A stretch of 64,000 bases of DNA from positions 1-64,000 of the forward strand of contig WNNJ02001015.1 of NCBI GenBank assembly GCA_012934845.2. Direction: 5' to 3'. This DNA is from Pomphorhynchus laevis (taxonomy: Eukaryota; Acanthocephala; Palaeacanthocephala; Echinorhynchida; Pomphorhynchidae). Below are positions 13,540 through 24,771 of this stretch, in pieces. The notes beneath the pieces were generated by a model. The model made no database searches and was not told the DNA's origin. It saw only the letters and a program-made list of their open reading frames with translations. The position numbers were made by a program, and so were the translations under genes. The stretch's first letter is position 1. The number at the start of each line of letters is the position of its first letter.

Positions 13540-15140
13540 ACAAATGAGGCATTGTATCCTTTTATGACGTTTGCATTTTCTGCAAAACGGTACATTCATT
13601 GCCATAACGTCGAATCCTTTTATTTAATTTATTATAGATACACTAAAATATTAATATTTCAATAGGGAGTATTCCCAAAAGGTTAAGAATTTAATTTGAA
13701 ATTATATTTAAAAATTAATTAAATTTAAAATAGACATTGAATCAAATTTTATTGTTGATATGATACTTTTTATTGGAATAGATAGTTGTTTGCATTTATG
13801 ACGTTTGAATTTTCGACATAATGATAACGTCATTCGCAAAACGTAAAAAACTTTTATTTAATTTATTAAAATATTAATATTTCAATTGGGAGTACTATCG
13901 AAAAGGTTTAAAATTTAATTTTAAATTATATTTAAAAATTAATTAAATTAAAAATGTGTATTAAATCAAATTTAAATGCTTGATATGATACTTTTTCTAG
14001 GAATAAATAGTCGTTTGCATTTATGACGGTTGAATTTTCAACATAATGATAACGTCTTTCGCAAAACGTAAAAAACTTTTATTTAATTTATTAAAATATT
14101 AATATTTCAATTGGGAGTACTATCGAAAAGGTTTAAAATTTAATTTTAAATTATATTTAAAAATTAATTAAATTTAAAATAGACATTGAATCAAATTTTA
14201 TTGTTGATATGATACTTTTTATTGGAATAGATAGTTGTTTGCATTTATGACGTTTGAATTTTCGACATAATGATAACGTCATTCGCAAAACGTAAAAAAC
14301 TTTTATTTAATTTATTAAAATATTAATATTTCAATTGGGAGTACTATCGAAAAGGTTTAAAATTTAATTTTAAATTATATTTAAAAATTAATTAAATTTA
14401 AAATATGTAATAAATCAAATTTAAATGCTTGATATGATACTTTTTCTAGGAATAAATAGTCGTTTGCATTTATGACGGTTGCAGTTTCATAAAATGATAA
14501 CGTCATTTGCAAAACGTCGGATCATTTTATTTATTTTGTTAAACAAACACTTAAGTATTGATATTTCAATAGGAAGTATTTTAGAAAAGTTTTTAATTTT
14601 AAATTATATTTAAAATTTTATTAAATTTAAAATATCCATTAAATCAAATTTCATTCTATGATATGATACGTTTTCTTGAATAAAGTAGTCGTTTGCATAT
14701 GTGACGTTTGCATTTCCAACAACATAATAACGCTGTTCGCAAAACGTCGAAACCTTTTTATAATTTATTATATATACACTAAAGTATTAATATTTCAATA
14801 GAGAGTATTCAAAAAAGGTTTTTAAATTATATTCAAAATATTATTAAATTTAAAATTAAATCAAATTTATTATAGATACATTTGATAAAAAATAAATACT
14901 CCCTATTTCAATAGGGAGTATTTCCGAAAAGGTTTTAAATTTAATTTTAGAAATTAAATATTTAAAATATTAATATTTAAAAATTTATTAAATTTAAAAT
15001 AGGCATTTAATCAAATTTTATTGTTTGACGCCATAATGATACATTTTTTGTAATAAAGTAGTCGTTGCATTTATGACATTTGCAATTTCGACAAAATGTT
15101 ACCCTTATTCACGTGACGTCGAATTCTTTTATTTAATTTA
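13540..15140 (+). repeat. ~225-bp tandem satellite, about 6-7 units
   Basis: The landmark GTTTGCATTTATGACG or a variant recurs at 13788, 14013, 14237, 14462, 14691 (GTTTGCATATGTGACG) and 15061. Spacing is 225, 224, 225 and 229, then a gap of 370 holding a damaged unit. A further diverged unit starts near 13563. Each unit carries AACGTC..CGCAAAACGT, TTTTATTTAATTTATTAAA, TATTTCAATTGGGAGTA and long AT runs. Units at 13788 and 14237 share one variant set, those at 14013 and 14462 another, giving a ~449-bp higher-order dimer. Noncoding. Confidence 0.88.
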
Positions 15141-16404
15141 TAAAATATCTAAATATGAATTAATTTATATTAATAAATATCAATTAATATATATTTATAA
15201 ATCAATATGTATTTATATTTTATCAGTTTTGTATTAAACGAGTATTCCATTCGGAATTTAAATTTCCCCTTCATAATCAATTCATCAAGAATTTTTAATT
15301 TAAACAGATTACTATATTTTTGTTTTTACTTTATTTTTATTTGATTATTTCAAGCTGTATTTTGATGCTTATCCTTGATCAGATCGTTATTTGATATCAA
15401 CGATCTGATTTCCTAAAATGATACGCACGACGTAAATATTGTAAATAACAAATTAAAGTTAACTGGACGTTAGCTTGAAGTGTTTAGTGCAAATGTATGT
15501 AGATATCAACCAATATTACATTATTTTGATACACTTTGTTATGATATATCATTACCAGGTGCCTCATTATAAAACAAAAGCATTATACAAACAAACTATG
15601 AAAATAAAACCAAGATAAAATACAATAACTATTTTTAGATCCTTAATGACTTTAAATAAATGCATGTGATTTAACCTCTTGGTATGTCATGAAATTAGGT
15701 ACATTTAGATTTGCAAATAGAATAATTTGAATGTTAAAGCCAGTTTTGTAATTTAAAGAAAATAAAAAAATTGATTTTAAATTATTTAACGAAAATTTAA
15801 ATTATTTTAAATTATTAAATTAATTAACAATTTGTGAAAAGGTTTGTACTTAAACAAAACTCTACATTATTATTTCATTTATAGCACAATGCTGAATCTT
15901 TGAAAATATTATGTTACTAAACACTTTTTGAAAAATTGAAAAATTACACGAGGACAAAATGTTTTTATGGTCTGTTTTTCAAGATATATTTTTATAATAA
16001 TATAAGAATAAAAATTATATAATAATTCCTATCTCATATTATAAAAGCAAATAATACTCTAATTATAGTTCACTTATAATATTAATATTAATTTATATAT
16101 TATCTAATTAATATATATTTCTAATATAATTATATATCCATATTTAAATATTTATTTTAATAGTTTATTTAAATATATAATAGTTTATTCTTAAACAATA
16201 TAATATTCTAAAACAATGTAATATCCTAGTTTATAATATTGTAATATTACATTATGTAATATTATTTAATATTATTAATAGTTTGTAATCTTCTAATACA
16301 TAGTAATAATTTAATATTAATTTTTTAATATAAAATTAATATAATATGTAATAATTTTATATTGTAATGTAATAATTTAATCAATAATAATTAAATTATA
16401 GAAG

Positions 16405-17855
16405 AATTTGACCGAAGCCTGATGAAATAGCAGTTCCTCCTGATGACATCTAATCCTTACTCGTTAATGTTAGTATTAATGAACTGATATAACTGATGAA
16501 CTGTAATTAATGAAGTGTTCATAACTGTTTTATATAAGCTGATAGCATATCGAAAAATTTAATTTTAAAGAAACAACACCAAATCTAAAAGCAAAGTCAT
16601 ATACAGAATTAAAGTTTACTATTATGTTATTATGATTTTTATTGGTCAATTAATAAAAATTGATTTTTATTTTAAATTTCAATTTTATATTTTAACTTGA
16701 TATAAAATATATAAAATCTTATATAACAAATAAATCTTATATAACCGTGATTTTTAAAAGTCTGGGTTTTCCGCCAGAGCTTTGCTTACCTAGTCGAAAC
16801 ATTTTGGGAACACGAAAATTTGCTTGTTCATCTTGAGAATATGAATAAAGCATGTGAGATAATATTGCTTTCGTCGACTCTAAGAATATGAATGAAACAC
16901 CTGAGAGATTATAGCTTTCGTTGACTCCATATCCTCACGAATACAAAACTCGTTGCTTGGTGTAGTTTAGTTTACTGTATTAGAATAAGATACACTAGAT
17001 TATCAAATCAAATAAATCACGAGAAATACATCATTAACATGTATTTCCTCCGCTGCTGTGTTGTGTTGCGGCATAGGGTTCGAGAGTTAATAACATATCA
17101 GTTCCTCCACCTGATGACCTGTAATCCTTATTCTGATACACCGTATATCATATATTAGTCAATTCATAAAAATTTACTTATATTTTATATTTAAATAAGA
17201 AATTCTATTTTCATTTAATTATAATTCTATTGTCTGTAAATTTTATAATCATTTAATTATCTATAATTATTATAAATGATATAAAATAAGTAGACTGTTA
17301 GTTAATCTGATTCGACACAATTTCGTAAGTATATACTTGAGTATATATACAGCTAAGCATATACGTTATATAAAATGTAACAAATATTTATTATTTAATT
17401 ATTTACATTTTATTTAGCATTATTTTTCATTGATAAATAGTATAAAATACGTGGACTCATTTAGCTGATCTGATTTCTATTTTTATTAATATTTTAATGT
17501 CTTAAATTGATTAAATGTTAACAGTCAAGATGTGAATGCCGTAATGATGCAAATACAGCAGTTAAATCAAGGTCAAATTGATAATAATTGGAAACAGAAC
17601 CTTATTAAGAAGATTTTACATTGTGTAGCCGCATACGACACATCAATAATAATGATATTATTCTGATTCGTCGTCTGTTATTTATTAGTCAATTCATAAC
17701 AATTGACTTTATTTTTAATTTCAATTTTAACTTTATATAAATTATATTAAATCTTATATCAAATTATTTATTCTTTAATTATTTATTAATATATTTTTTG
17801 ATTTATAAATAATATAAAATACATAGACTTCGTTAGTTGATCTGATATACAATAA
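16405..17855 (+). mobile_element. Cluster of Penelope-like 3'-UTR remnants
   Basis: At least three 3' ends of the element described at 43091 lie here in + orientation: about 16405-16730 (starts at GCCTGATGAAATAGCAGTTC), 16975-17475 and 17635-17855. The middle one runs from TATTAGAATAAGATAC through the CCGCTGCTGTGTTG and AGTTCCTCC..CTGATGACCT blocks to the terminal ACGTGGACTCATTTAGCTGA. The third ends with ACATAGACTTCGTTAGTTGA. No coding part is present. They are diverged, so old. Confidence 0.72.
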
Positions 17856-18659
17856 TAATTTAATAAATAATCCATATAGGAACATTTCGAAAATGATTTT
17901 TAAATATCTTTGAATATTAGTTTTAAAATGCTACACAAATATTTAGAAATACAAATAATTTCGAAATATTTGTGTGTTTTATTTATTTGGTTAAAGTTTT
18001 TGAAGTGAACTATTTCCTAACTTCTTCGGTTCTCTTCATATTTGAAACTACATAATAAGAATATTCCTTGCAATTAATGATTAGATTTACATAATTCATT
18101 TACTTATAAATCTACACAAAATAAATTTAGATTATAAAATTTCTACTAATGCGTATGATTTCGATTCAATTTTATTAAAGCCAAGTTGTAAAAAATTCGG
18201 TTGTCGATAATAAAAAATGACATAAGTAGTACTAAATATAACTGGAGATTCTGGATAATATAATATTGACATCAACTTGAAAATATTTATAGGATATGCA
18301 ATTATTTGATTCACTGCCATTCTTATTGAAGATTTTATATAACAGCTGAATATCATTTTAAAAAATACATTTAAAAAATATTTGCTGGTAGAAACCAAAA
18401 GCTGTTATTTCAGATATCTTCTAAATATTAACACAAAAAAATAGTTTTTTCACCTTTCCCAATTGCTACATTTTGCAAAACACAAATGCTTCCTTTGTGA
18501 TCATACAAAGTGCGAAACAATTTATCAAAAGGCAGTGAATTATTAACTAAAATAGTAACTTTTGTATTTTTTTCTTATACAATCAATGCAGTGAACTAAA
18601 AAATAAAGAGGTATCTTGACTGTTTAATGAATAATTTATCATCGTCGATCGTAAAATAA

Positions 18660-18683
18660 AATTCTTGACCGCGGTCAAGAATT
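18660..18683. repeat. Perfect 24-bp palindrome
   Basis: AATTCTTGACCG followed at once by CGGTCAAGAATT, with no loop, 88 bases before the acceptor of exon 4. It may be chance, a template-switch product or a dimeric binding site; the sequence does not decide. Confidence 0.85.
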
Positions 18684-18771
18684 CAGTGGGGTCAAATTTT
18701 CAACTGACAATGATCTTAGCACAATTTATTCGAAAGTTATATTTTCGTTTGCTCTACTGTATATTTTATAG

Positions 18772-18859
18772 GGTATGCATATAGCGAATCTAATTCAAGA
18801 CATAAAGGAACCTCGATCTGAAGAAATAAAGTACAGCTCTAACGACAAGATTTGTACAG
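18772..18859 (+). CDS. PPFIBP1: Liprin-beta exon 4 (88 nt)
   Basis: Acceptor ATTTTATAG precedes 18772 and donor GTGAAA follows 18859. It reads GMHIANLIQDIKEPRSEEIK then YSSNDKICT plus one base, entering in phase 0 and leaving in phase 1. No domain; a charged linker C-terminal to the coiled coil is expected in this family. The donor is weaker than most others here. Phase fit to exons 3 and 5 is the main support. Confidence 0.62.
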
Positions 18860-19033
18860 GTGAAATCTATTTAATCTTTTTCATGCACAACAAAATATAA
18901 ATCTATTTTACAAATTATCTTTAATGATCAAATAGATATATCTGGTATCTGCTTGCATTGTATATTGCAAGTCATACATGCACGAAATGTCAAACGTTTT
19001 ACAAAAGTTTACTACTGAAAATGCGATATTTTA

Positions 19034-20115
19034 ATCTTCATATTTTCCCTCGCGTTTTCCGGCTAAATTGAAGGGTCCGCTGCTTCTCCTCCATTTGATC
19101 CGATCTAGAGCATCTTCTGGCTTCGCGTTGATGGCCTTTATATCTGTAATTACCTTGTCCAACCATCGCATACTTAGACGCCTTCGTGGTTGGCGTCCAT
19201 CCGAATTCAACCTCATATAGTCTTTTTCGTTTAGATGCAGTCCGTGGTTGTTAAGACGATACTTTGATTTCTGATTCTGTCTCTGCACGTCAAACCTAAT
19301 GGTACTTGATATGAAAAAAACATCATCGACGAACAGTAATGTAAATGGTGACGCGTATTGTAGATCAGTTGTAATTTTGCCCATGCAGAGGATAATCAGA
19401 AGTGACGAGATAGCAGAGCACTGATGGACGCCAACGGTGATTAAGAATAGTGGCGACGTTACCCATTTGCAATGAGTAGTGCTGGTCACGTTAGTGTAGG
19501 GATGTCGCACCCATGCTACATTAACTTTAAGGACACCATGTGACATGAGTACATGCTAAATGAGGTCGTGAGGTATGTGGTTGAATGCTTTCTCAAGATC
19601 TAAGAACGTCGTGCATACAGTCTTATTCTTTTCACCGTGTTTTTCATGGATCAGACGGCCCGTGAGGACTGTATCTGTCGAGTTTCTTCCCTTTACGAAT
19701 CCGAATTTGTTTGGCGTAATATTTACGATCGTCATAAAGCGGTTGTCGATGCATTCGCTCGAATATTTTAATAAGGTAGCAGAGTACGCGGATTGGGCGG
19801 TAGTTCAGGCAATTAGAAATGTTGTCTTTGCCCTTTCAAATGGACAAAGTCGTACTTGTCCTCAAAGAGCTTGGGATCTCGTCATCAGCTGCAATCTTGT
19901 TAAATAGGTCAGCGAGAATAGCATCGCCGTCGCGACCAAGAATCTTCCACACGTCTACTGGAATGTCGGTCTTGTTTATCAATGAAGCGTGCTCCGGATT
20001 TTGTTGTTTCAAGTAGATTTCATGCAATTTCTTGTATCTGTTTTGTTGCACTGTGCCACAGGTCAGTTATCAGCTGGCTTGGGTCGATATTCAGTTGATC
20101 AAAAGCAGTTTGACT
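19034..20115 (-). pseudogene. Decayed RTE-type LINE, second family
   Basis: Minus-strand pieces encode, in order, DVWKILGRDGDAILADLFNK (near 19910-19970), a YRPIRVL-like segment, then ITVGVHQCSAISSLLIILCM, LLFVDDVFFIS (FVDD in place of YADD) and a C-terminal RRLSMRWLDKVITDIKAINA ending DALDRIKWRR with a stop at 19031-19033. Compared with the copy at 4700, the segment between the post-YADD region and the GRPxxRWxD motif is missing (over 100 residues), so it carries an internal deletion as well as stops and frame changes. The sequence differs enough from the 4700 copy to be another RTE family. It lies antisense to the host gene. Confidence 0.82.
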
Positions 20116-20560
20116 GGGGATCGCACGCGTCGCCTACGGGGGACGCCCTAGTTTTAGGATTTAGATTTTGGGTTGACATTTTCATGTTAGATTTTACGAC
20201 TGGGTTTATTCCCACTGGCCCACATGTCGTTATGGCCTGTCATTAGAGCCTCCAGTTATCGGCGGAGGGCCTTATCCAGTGTGCAACCAAGCACATTTTT
20301 TGTCTAACAAAAGGTGGTAGTTCTTGATAGATGGCCTATAATGGATTCGCCATGTCACAGTGCAAAGTCCCTTTTGGATTTGTTGCTTTTTAAAGAGACT
20401 GGGAGCCATACTAGCTACACTATACGATAGCCCTGCCGATAATTGTTCGTGACTACTTATTCGACCAGTAATCTAGCATATTTCACAGATTTCCTTTATA
20501 TCTAAAGGAATTTCTTCTATCCGCAACCTGGGAACGCGCTCGGTAGCATCTGCAAATCCT
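20116..20560. other. GC-richer block, unassigned
   Basis: Base composition and short open stretches on the minus strand suggest this is the upstream part of the RTE relic at 19034 or a separate retroelement piece. No motif was identified. It ends where AT-rich intron sequence resumes near 20570. Confidence 0.35.
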
Positions 20561-20985
20561 TTGATAATTTGAAATTTTAATCGATAGATTATATCCAAAT
20601 GTAAATAAGTAACTATGACTTTATATTTCAAATTTAACAAGGTAATTCAAGTTTTCAAATTCATTATTTAGCAATAATTATTTTTAAATAAATACGCTTA
20701 TCATTATATCTTTAGAATACATTAATTTGTTTCTTAAATTTGTTTTTTTATAAATTAGTTTTAATTGTAAAATACAACATAGTAAATCAAAACAAGCAGT
20801 ATTATAAAAGTTAATACCTTAGACTAAATTGAGTCGGATTTTAACTTTTGAAAAGTTAAAATTAACTTTCTTTTTTATAATTCAACTTTTATATAATAAT
20901 TTATTATGAAATCAAATAAAATAATCCTACAACTAAACTTAAAAAAATCGTGAAAGTTAAAAGTATTGTAAAAACAGATAATTAA

Positions 20986-22095
20986 ATCAGCTAACTGAGT
21001 CTACGTATTGTTATATAATTATAAAATAAACAAAACATAATAATGCTAAATCAAAATTTAATAATTAAATAATAAAATTAATAATTGTTTTTAGATTTTC
21101 TATAATTTAAATCAAGTTAAAAATAAAAATAAAAAATAAAATTTAAAATAAACGTCATTTTTATGAATTGACTAATAAATAACAGACGTTGTATCAGAAT
21201 AAGAATTAGAGGTCATCAGGAGGAACTGCTATGCTATCAGGTTTCGGCCCCTAACTCTCTACCCAACATAGCAGCGGGGCCAAATACATGCTAATGATGT
21301 ATTTCCTCTGAAATAACTATCTAGTATCTTATTCTAATGCAAAGTATATTATTTATTATCCATCCATAAAAATTTGCCACTTAAGAGTTTAAATTTATTC
21401 TTTATATTATTGTGTTGATTTATATATTTTACTATTTTCTGCTTGATGTTATTTTTATAGTAACCTAGTTTAAAATATGTATCTATTAAATTATTTAAAT
21501 GATTTTGAAGAAAGCCAATATCATTACATATTGTTGCAATTCTTAAAATTTCATTATTTAATGTATTATATTTTATATTATATGGTATGCATGAATGCTC
21601 ATGCAAAAATATGTTTCTTGTAAATTTAAATATGTCATCTTTACGATATAAATTAATAGTAGTTTTAGTTAATGTTAATTTAATGTTCATATCTAGATAT
21701 ACACCTTCTTTATCATTAATATTGGTTTTGTTAAGAATAAGGCTTTCTGGATAAATGTGCTCACTAATTGAATAAAAATTATTAGAATTAAATACACATA
21801 TATCATCAATGTATCGAAACATATATTTCATATATTTATATTGTTTAGATTTAGTTTTTACACAGTTATGAACAAATTCATATTCTATAAAGCTTAAAAA
21901 CAAGTCAGCTATAATTGGGCTACTATTACCACCCATTGGAACACCTTTTACTTGTCTAAATATAGATGTCCCTACTTTTAAATAATTTTGATTTATCAAA
22001 ATATTTAAGGATTCTATTAATTCAATTTTATCCATATATTTATATTTATTTGATGGTTTAATTTTTGTTAGATAGGCGTTATAATTATTATAACG
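20986..22095 (-). mobile_element. 5'-truncated Penelope-like element copy
   Basis: Matches the copy at 43091-44222 almost base for base, then diverges abruptly at about 22096. On the minus strand, 21349-22035 is an intact 228-codon stretch with RT motifs RQVKGVPMGGNSSPIIADLF and FRYIDDICVF (catalytic YIDD), then a C-terminal region ending LLSGKFLWMDNK. The 3' UTR (20986-21348) holds the GGCCCC..GGGGCC stem, the AGTTCCTCCTGATGACCTC block and the terminal module ACGTAGACTCAGTTAGCTGA. RT family: Penelope-like, of the group common in cnidarians and other aquatic invertebrates. Loss of the 5' half is typical of incomplete reverse transcription. Confidence 0.82.
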
Positions 22096-22835
22096 GTATT
22101 ATTAATAACAGATATTATTGCAGGATAACGTAAATGTAATTTTATAATTCGATAAGTGCGTAATTTTGATGTTTGTCTAAGTTAGATAATACAGTGTGAT
22201 AAAAGAGAATCTACTTGCACTATAAATGTAATGGATGAAAGCAGCATTTGATAATAGAATGATAGCTTACCAATTTAGAAATAAGTTTTCATTGATCTTT
22301 GTTTGTCTTTACTAACTAGCTGCTAGAGTGCTTGTTTAAATTGATAGCTTATTAATATTACTTTCGGCTAAAGCATAAATTAAATGTAATTCATGAAAAG
22401 CTCATGTGTAATTCAAACGTAGTTAGTATCGCTAAAATTTAACCAATTGATTGTGGATTCAATGTCTGTGTCAAAAAACCAAAAACAAATTTAAAAGCAA
22501 TTTTAGAATTTAAGTTTTTTTTTGTGTAGAAAACTAAAATTTATATTCTTATATAAAACCTGTCAATTTCATATTTATAACGGATTATTTTAACTAATTA
22601 CAAAAATTGATTAGTTAAAAACTGTCCGGTCACATGGCACCCGACAATGAAAACTTTTCCCGTCAGTTCTGAGTTGACCATTGTTCATCGTTCTTAATAT
22701 ATTTCTTGTAAAGAAATTTACAAGAAGATAAATTTCTTATAAATTTCTTTTTCTGGTAAAAGAAACCCTGGAGGGTTTTCCAGGACGGACTCTCTAGAAA
22801 GATACCTCGAGGTAGACATTGATACCGATGAAGAT

Positions 22836-22985
22836 ATCAAATCTCGAAACTGGCCAAAGACCGCTTTGGGCAATCTGTAAGAGAACTCTGGTCTGTCGCA
22901 CAGGATCGCGATGCCTGGAGTAGTTTGATTCGTGCACTGCCTCCACGACCCGACACTTGGGCCAGTGGTTGACAGGAAACATCTT
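22836..22985 (+). pseudogene. LINE 3'-end fragment
   Basis: The + strand reads SKLAKDRFGQSVRELWSVAQ then DRDAWSSLIRALPPRPDTW before a stop, the usual C-terminal end of LINE reverse transcriptases (DRDxWxxLVRAL). The inverse complement of the LINE on the minus strand at 35470-35520 shares the GTGCACTGCCTCCAC stretch, so this is a scrap of the same or a sister family. Confidence 0.7.
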
Positions 22986-23548
22986 GTATATTTTTTGTTT
23001 TTTTTCTTGTCAAGAAATTTTTGTTGATTAGTTAAATAATAATAAATTCATTTATTTATGTTATAATATTTATCAATATAAATAATAAATTATGATTAAA
23101 TTTATCAAATATAATATTTATCAAATGTTATTAATAACACATTTTTAATTTATTATATAAATTAAAAATATTATATTCAAATAATAAATATTTTCTTTAA
23201 ATCTAAGTAATATGTACAAGGAAGTAACATAAGTATTATGTTATATAATAAATATTATATAAATATTATAACAAATATCTCAAATATATGAAAAAATTAG
23301 ATCCATATATGCTTTTAGACAGTATTTCATTCAACAAGTGTTATGTTGATATTCAAGCTAATAACTGTTATATTTCATAATTGGTGTCAAATAATATAAT
23401 TAGAATCTAATAAATTTTCTATATTTAATATACATATTATATTAATTAAATTTGATATATTGTATATTATATATAATATAATTATATTATAAATCTAATA
23501 TATTAGCTAGAACTTAGCAGGAAAAATAGCAGATAAAAAAGGAACAGA

Positions 23549-23690
23549 CTATAGTGATGAGATAAGCGCTTTGCGCACATCAATCGGCATATCTTCGGCT
23601 AGAATGGTATCGGCTTGCTTAAGAGCATCAAGATCAAAGATCCTGCGCCATTCTGGCAACATTCCAATACGGAGACGGTGATTACATCAA
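23549..23690 (-). pseudogene. Coding-like relic, unrecognised
   Basis: On the minus strand an open stretch reads about HRLRIGMLPEWRRIFDLDAL then KQADTILAEDMPIDVRKAL and a stop at 23549-23551. GC content is higher than the flanks. It resembles the C-terminal tail of a retroelement protein, but no family is recognised. Confidence 0.4.
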
Positions 23691-24371
23691 ATGAATACTT
23701 ATTTTAATTTTGTTTGTTTGAAATTAGCCCATTTGCGGGATTCCTGGAATGTAATTTTTGAAATAAATCAGGTTTATAGTTAAAAAAAATCTAATATATT
23801 ATAATTAATAATAATATTTTCGAATAGTTGCCACTTATTAGCGAATGGTGACTAGTTTAAATAAACCCTCAAGAAGGACTCATTTATAATATAATTAAGT
23901 TTTGAAAATCTAGTTTATCATATAGCTTCTTCAACGAATGCAATGCCTTCAAAATTCTAACCCAGTAGAACTTGCAAACTCTACTGTGTGCGATTTCGTT
24001 TTAATACCATTTGGATACATTTTCTTGCGAACCGTATTTAATAATATATTTTTATAGTTTAAATAATAAAGAGAGTGGAAATCCTTGCTTTAAACGATAA
24101 ATCCGATAAAGTTAAAATTTTACGAAAGTATGGGTAATTTTTGAAAAAAATACGTAAGTTAAAATCATTTAAGTAAGGTCATAATGTAAGTTTATTTGAA
24201 AAAGTAATAAGCTTATATTGCAGCAAAGAGTCTTAAAAATATTTATCAAATATGTGAGCATACTAACATACATAAGGTTTGTGGTCATGCAGCTCTTATA
24301 CACACCACAGCAAATTTGGACAATTTGGTCATTTCGTTCGCTGTTTTTATAACATGTATTTATTCGTTTAG

Positions 24372-24412
24372 AGACTGAGCAACCAACACAAGAATTGATA
24401 GAAACAGATAAT
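24372..24412 (+). CDS. PPFIBP1: Liprin-beta exon 5 (41 nt)
   Basis: Acceptor ATTCGTTTAG precedes 24372 and donor GTAAGT follows 24412. With the G carried from exon 4 it reads ETEQPTQELIETDN and leaves in phase 0. The acidic short peptide has no domain. Strong splice signals and correct phase on both sides support it. Confidence 0.65.
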
Positions 24413-24713
24413 GTAAGTATTTTGATTTTACTTTTCAAAATATAGGCTTTAGAAATATTCAAGATTTATATTTTTAAAGATTTTTTTCAATTTTTAAGTT
24501 CAAAGTTATTTTAGATTTTAGAAATTTAAAATTTTTACGTAAACATTAACAAGGACAGTATAATTTATGCAGACTTATATTTGAGATTCTATATCTCTGT
24601 TTGAGTCGAACTTTTAAGTGAGGAAACATAAGAGCAAAGAAAAATTACATTGTAGCAAGCTTTTCGACATTTTGATCATATTAAAACATTGCAACATTAA
24701 ATAGAAAATATTT

Positions 24714-24771
24714 AGATCTTGAATTGTGCGGAACAATGTAGTGATGCATTGTTCCGCACAATTAAAGATCT
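24714..24771. repeat. Long-arm hairpin
   Basis: Arms 24714-24738 and 24747-24771 (25 bases, one mismatch) around an 8-base loop; the core is AATTGTGCGGAACAATG and its inverse. Confidence 0.88.

Larger units (their letters stand above)
13001..18771 (+). other. Intron 3 (5.8 kb)
   Basis: Contains an inverted pair of the dispersed foldback module (13127-13345), the ~225-bp satellite (13540-15140), 3'-UTR remnants of the Penelope-like family (16405-17855) and a perfect 24-bp palindrome (18660-18683). The stretches 15150-16400 and 17860-18650 are AT-rich and otherwise empty; a small hairpin (AGATCGTT...AACGATCT) lies near 15380-15405. Confidence 0.6.
18860..24371 (+). other. Intron 4 (5.5 kb)
   Basis: Filled by retroelement remains: a decayed RTE LINE on the minus strand (19034-20115), a GC-richer unassigned block (20116-20560), a 5'-truncated Penelope-like copy (20986-22095), a LINE 3' fragment (22836-22985) and a small coding-like relic (23549-23690). 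The stretches 22100-22600 and 23000-23500 are AT-rich with nothing recognised. Confidence 0.6.
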
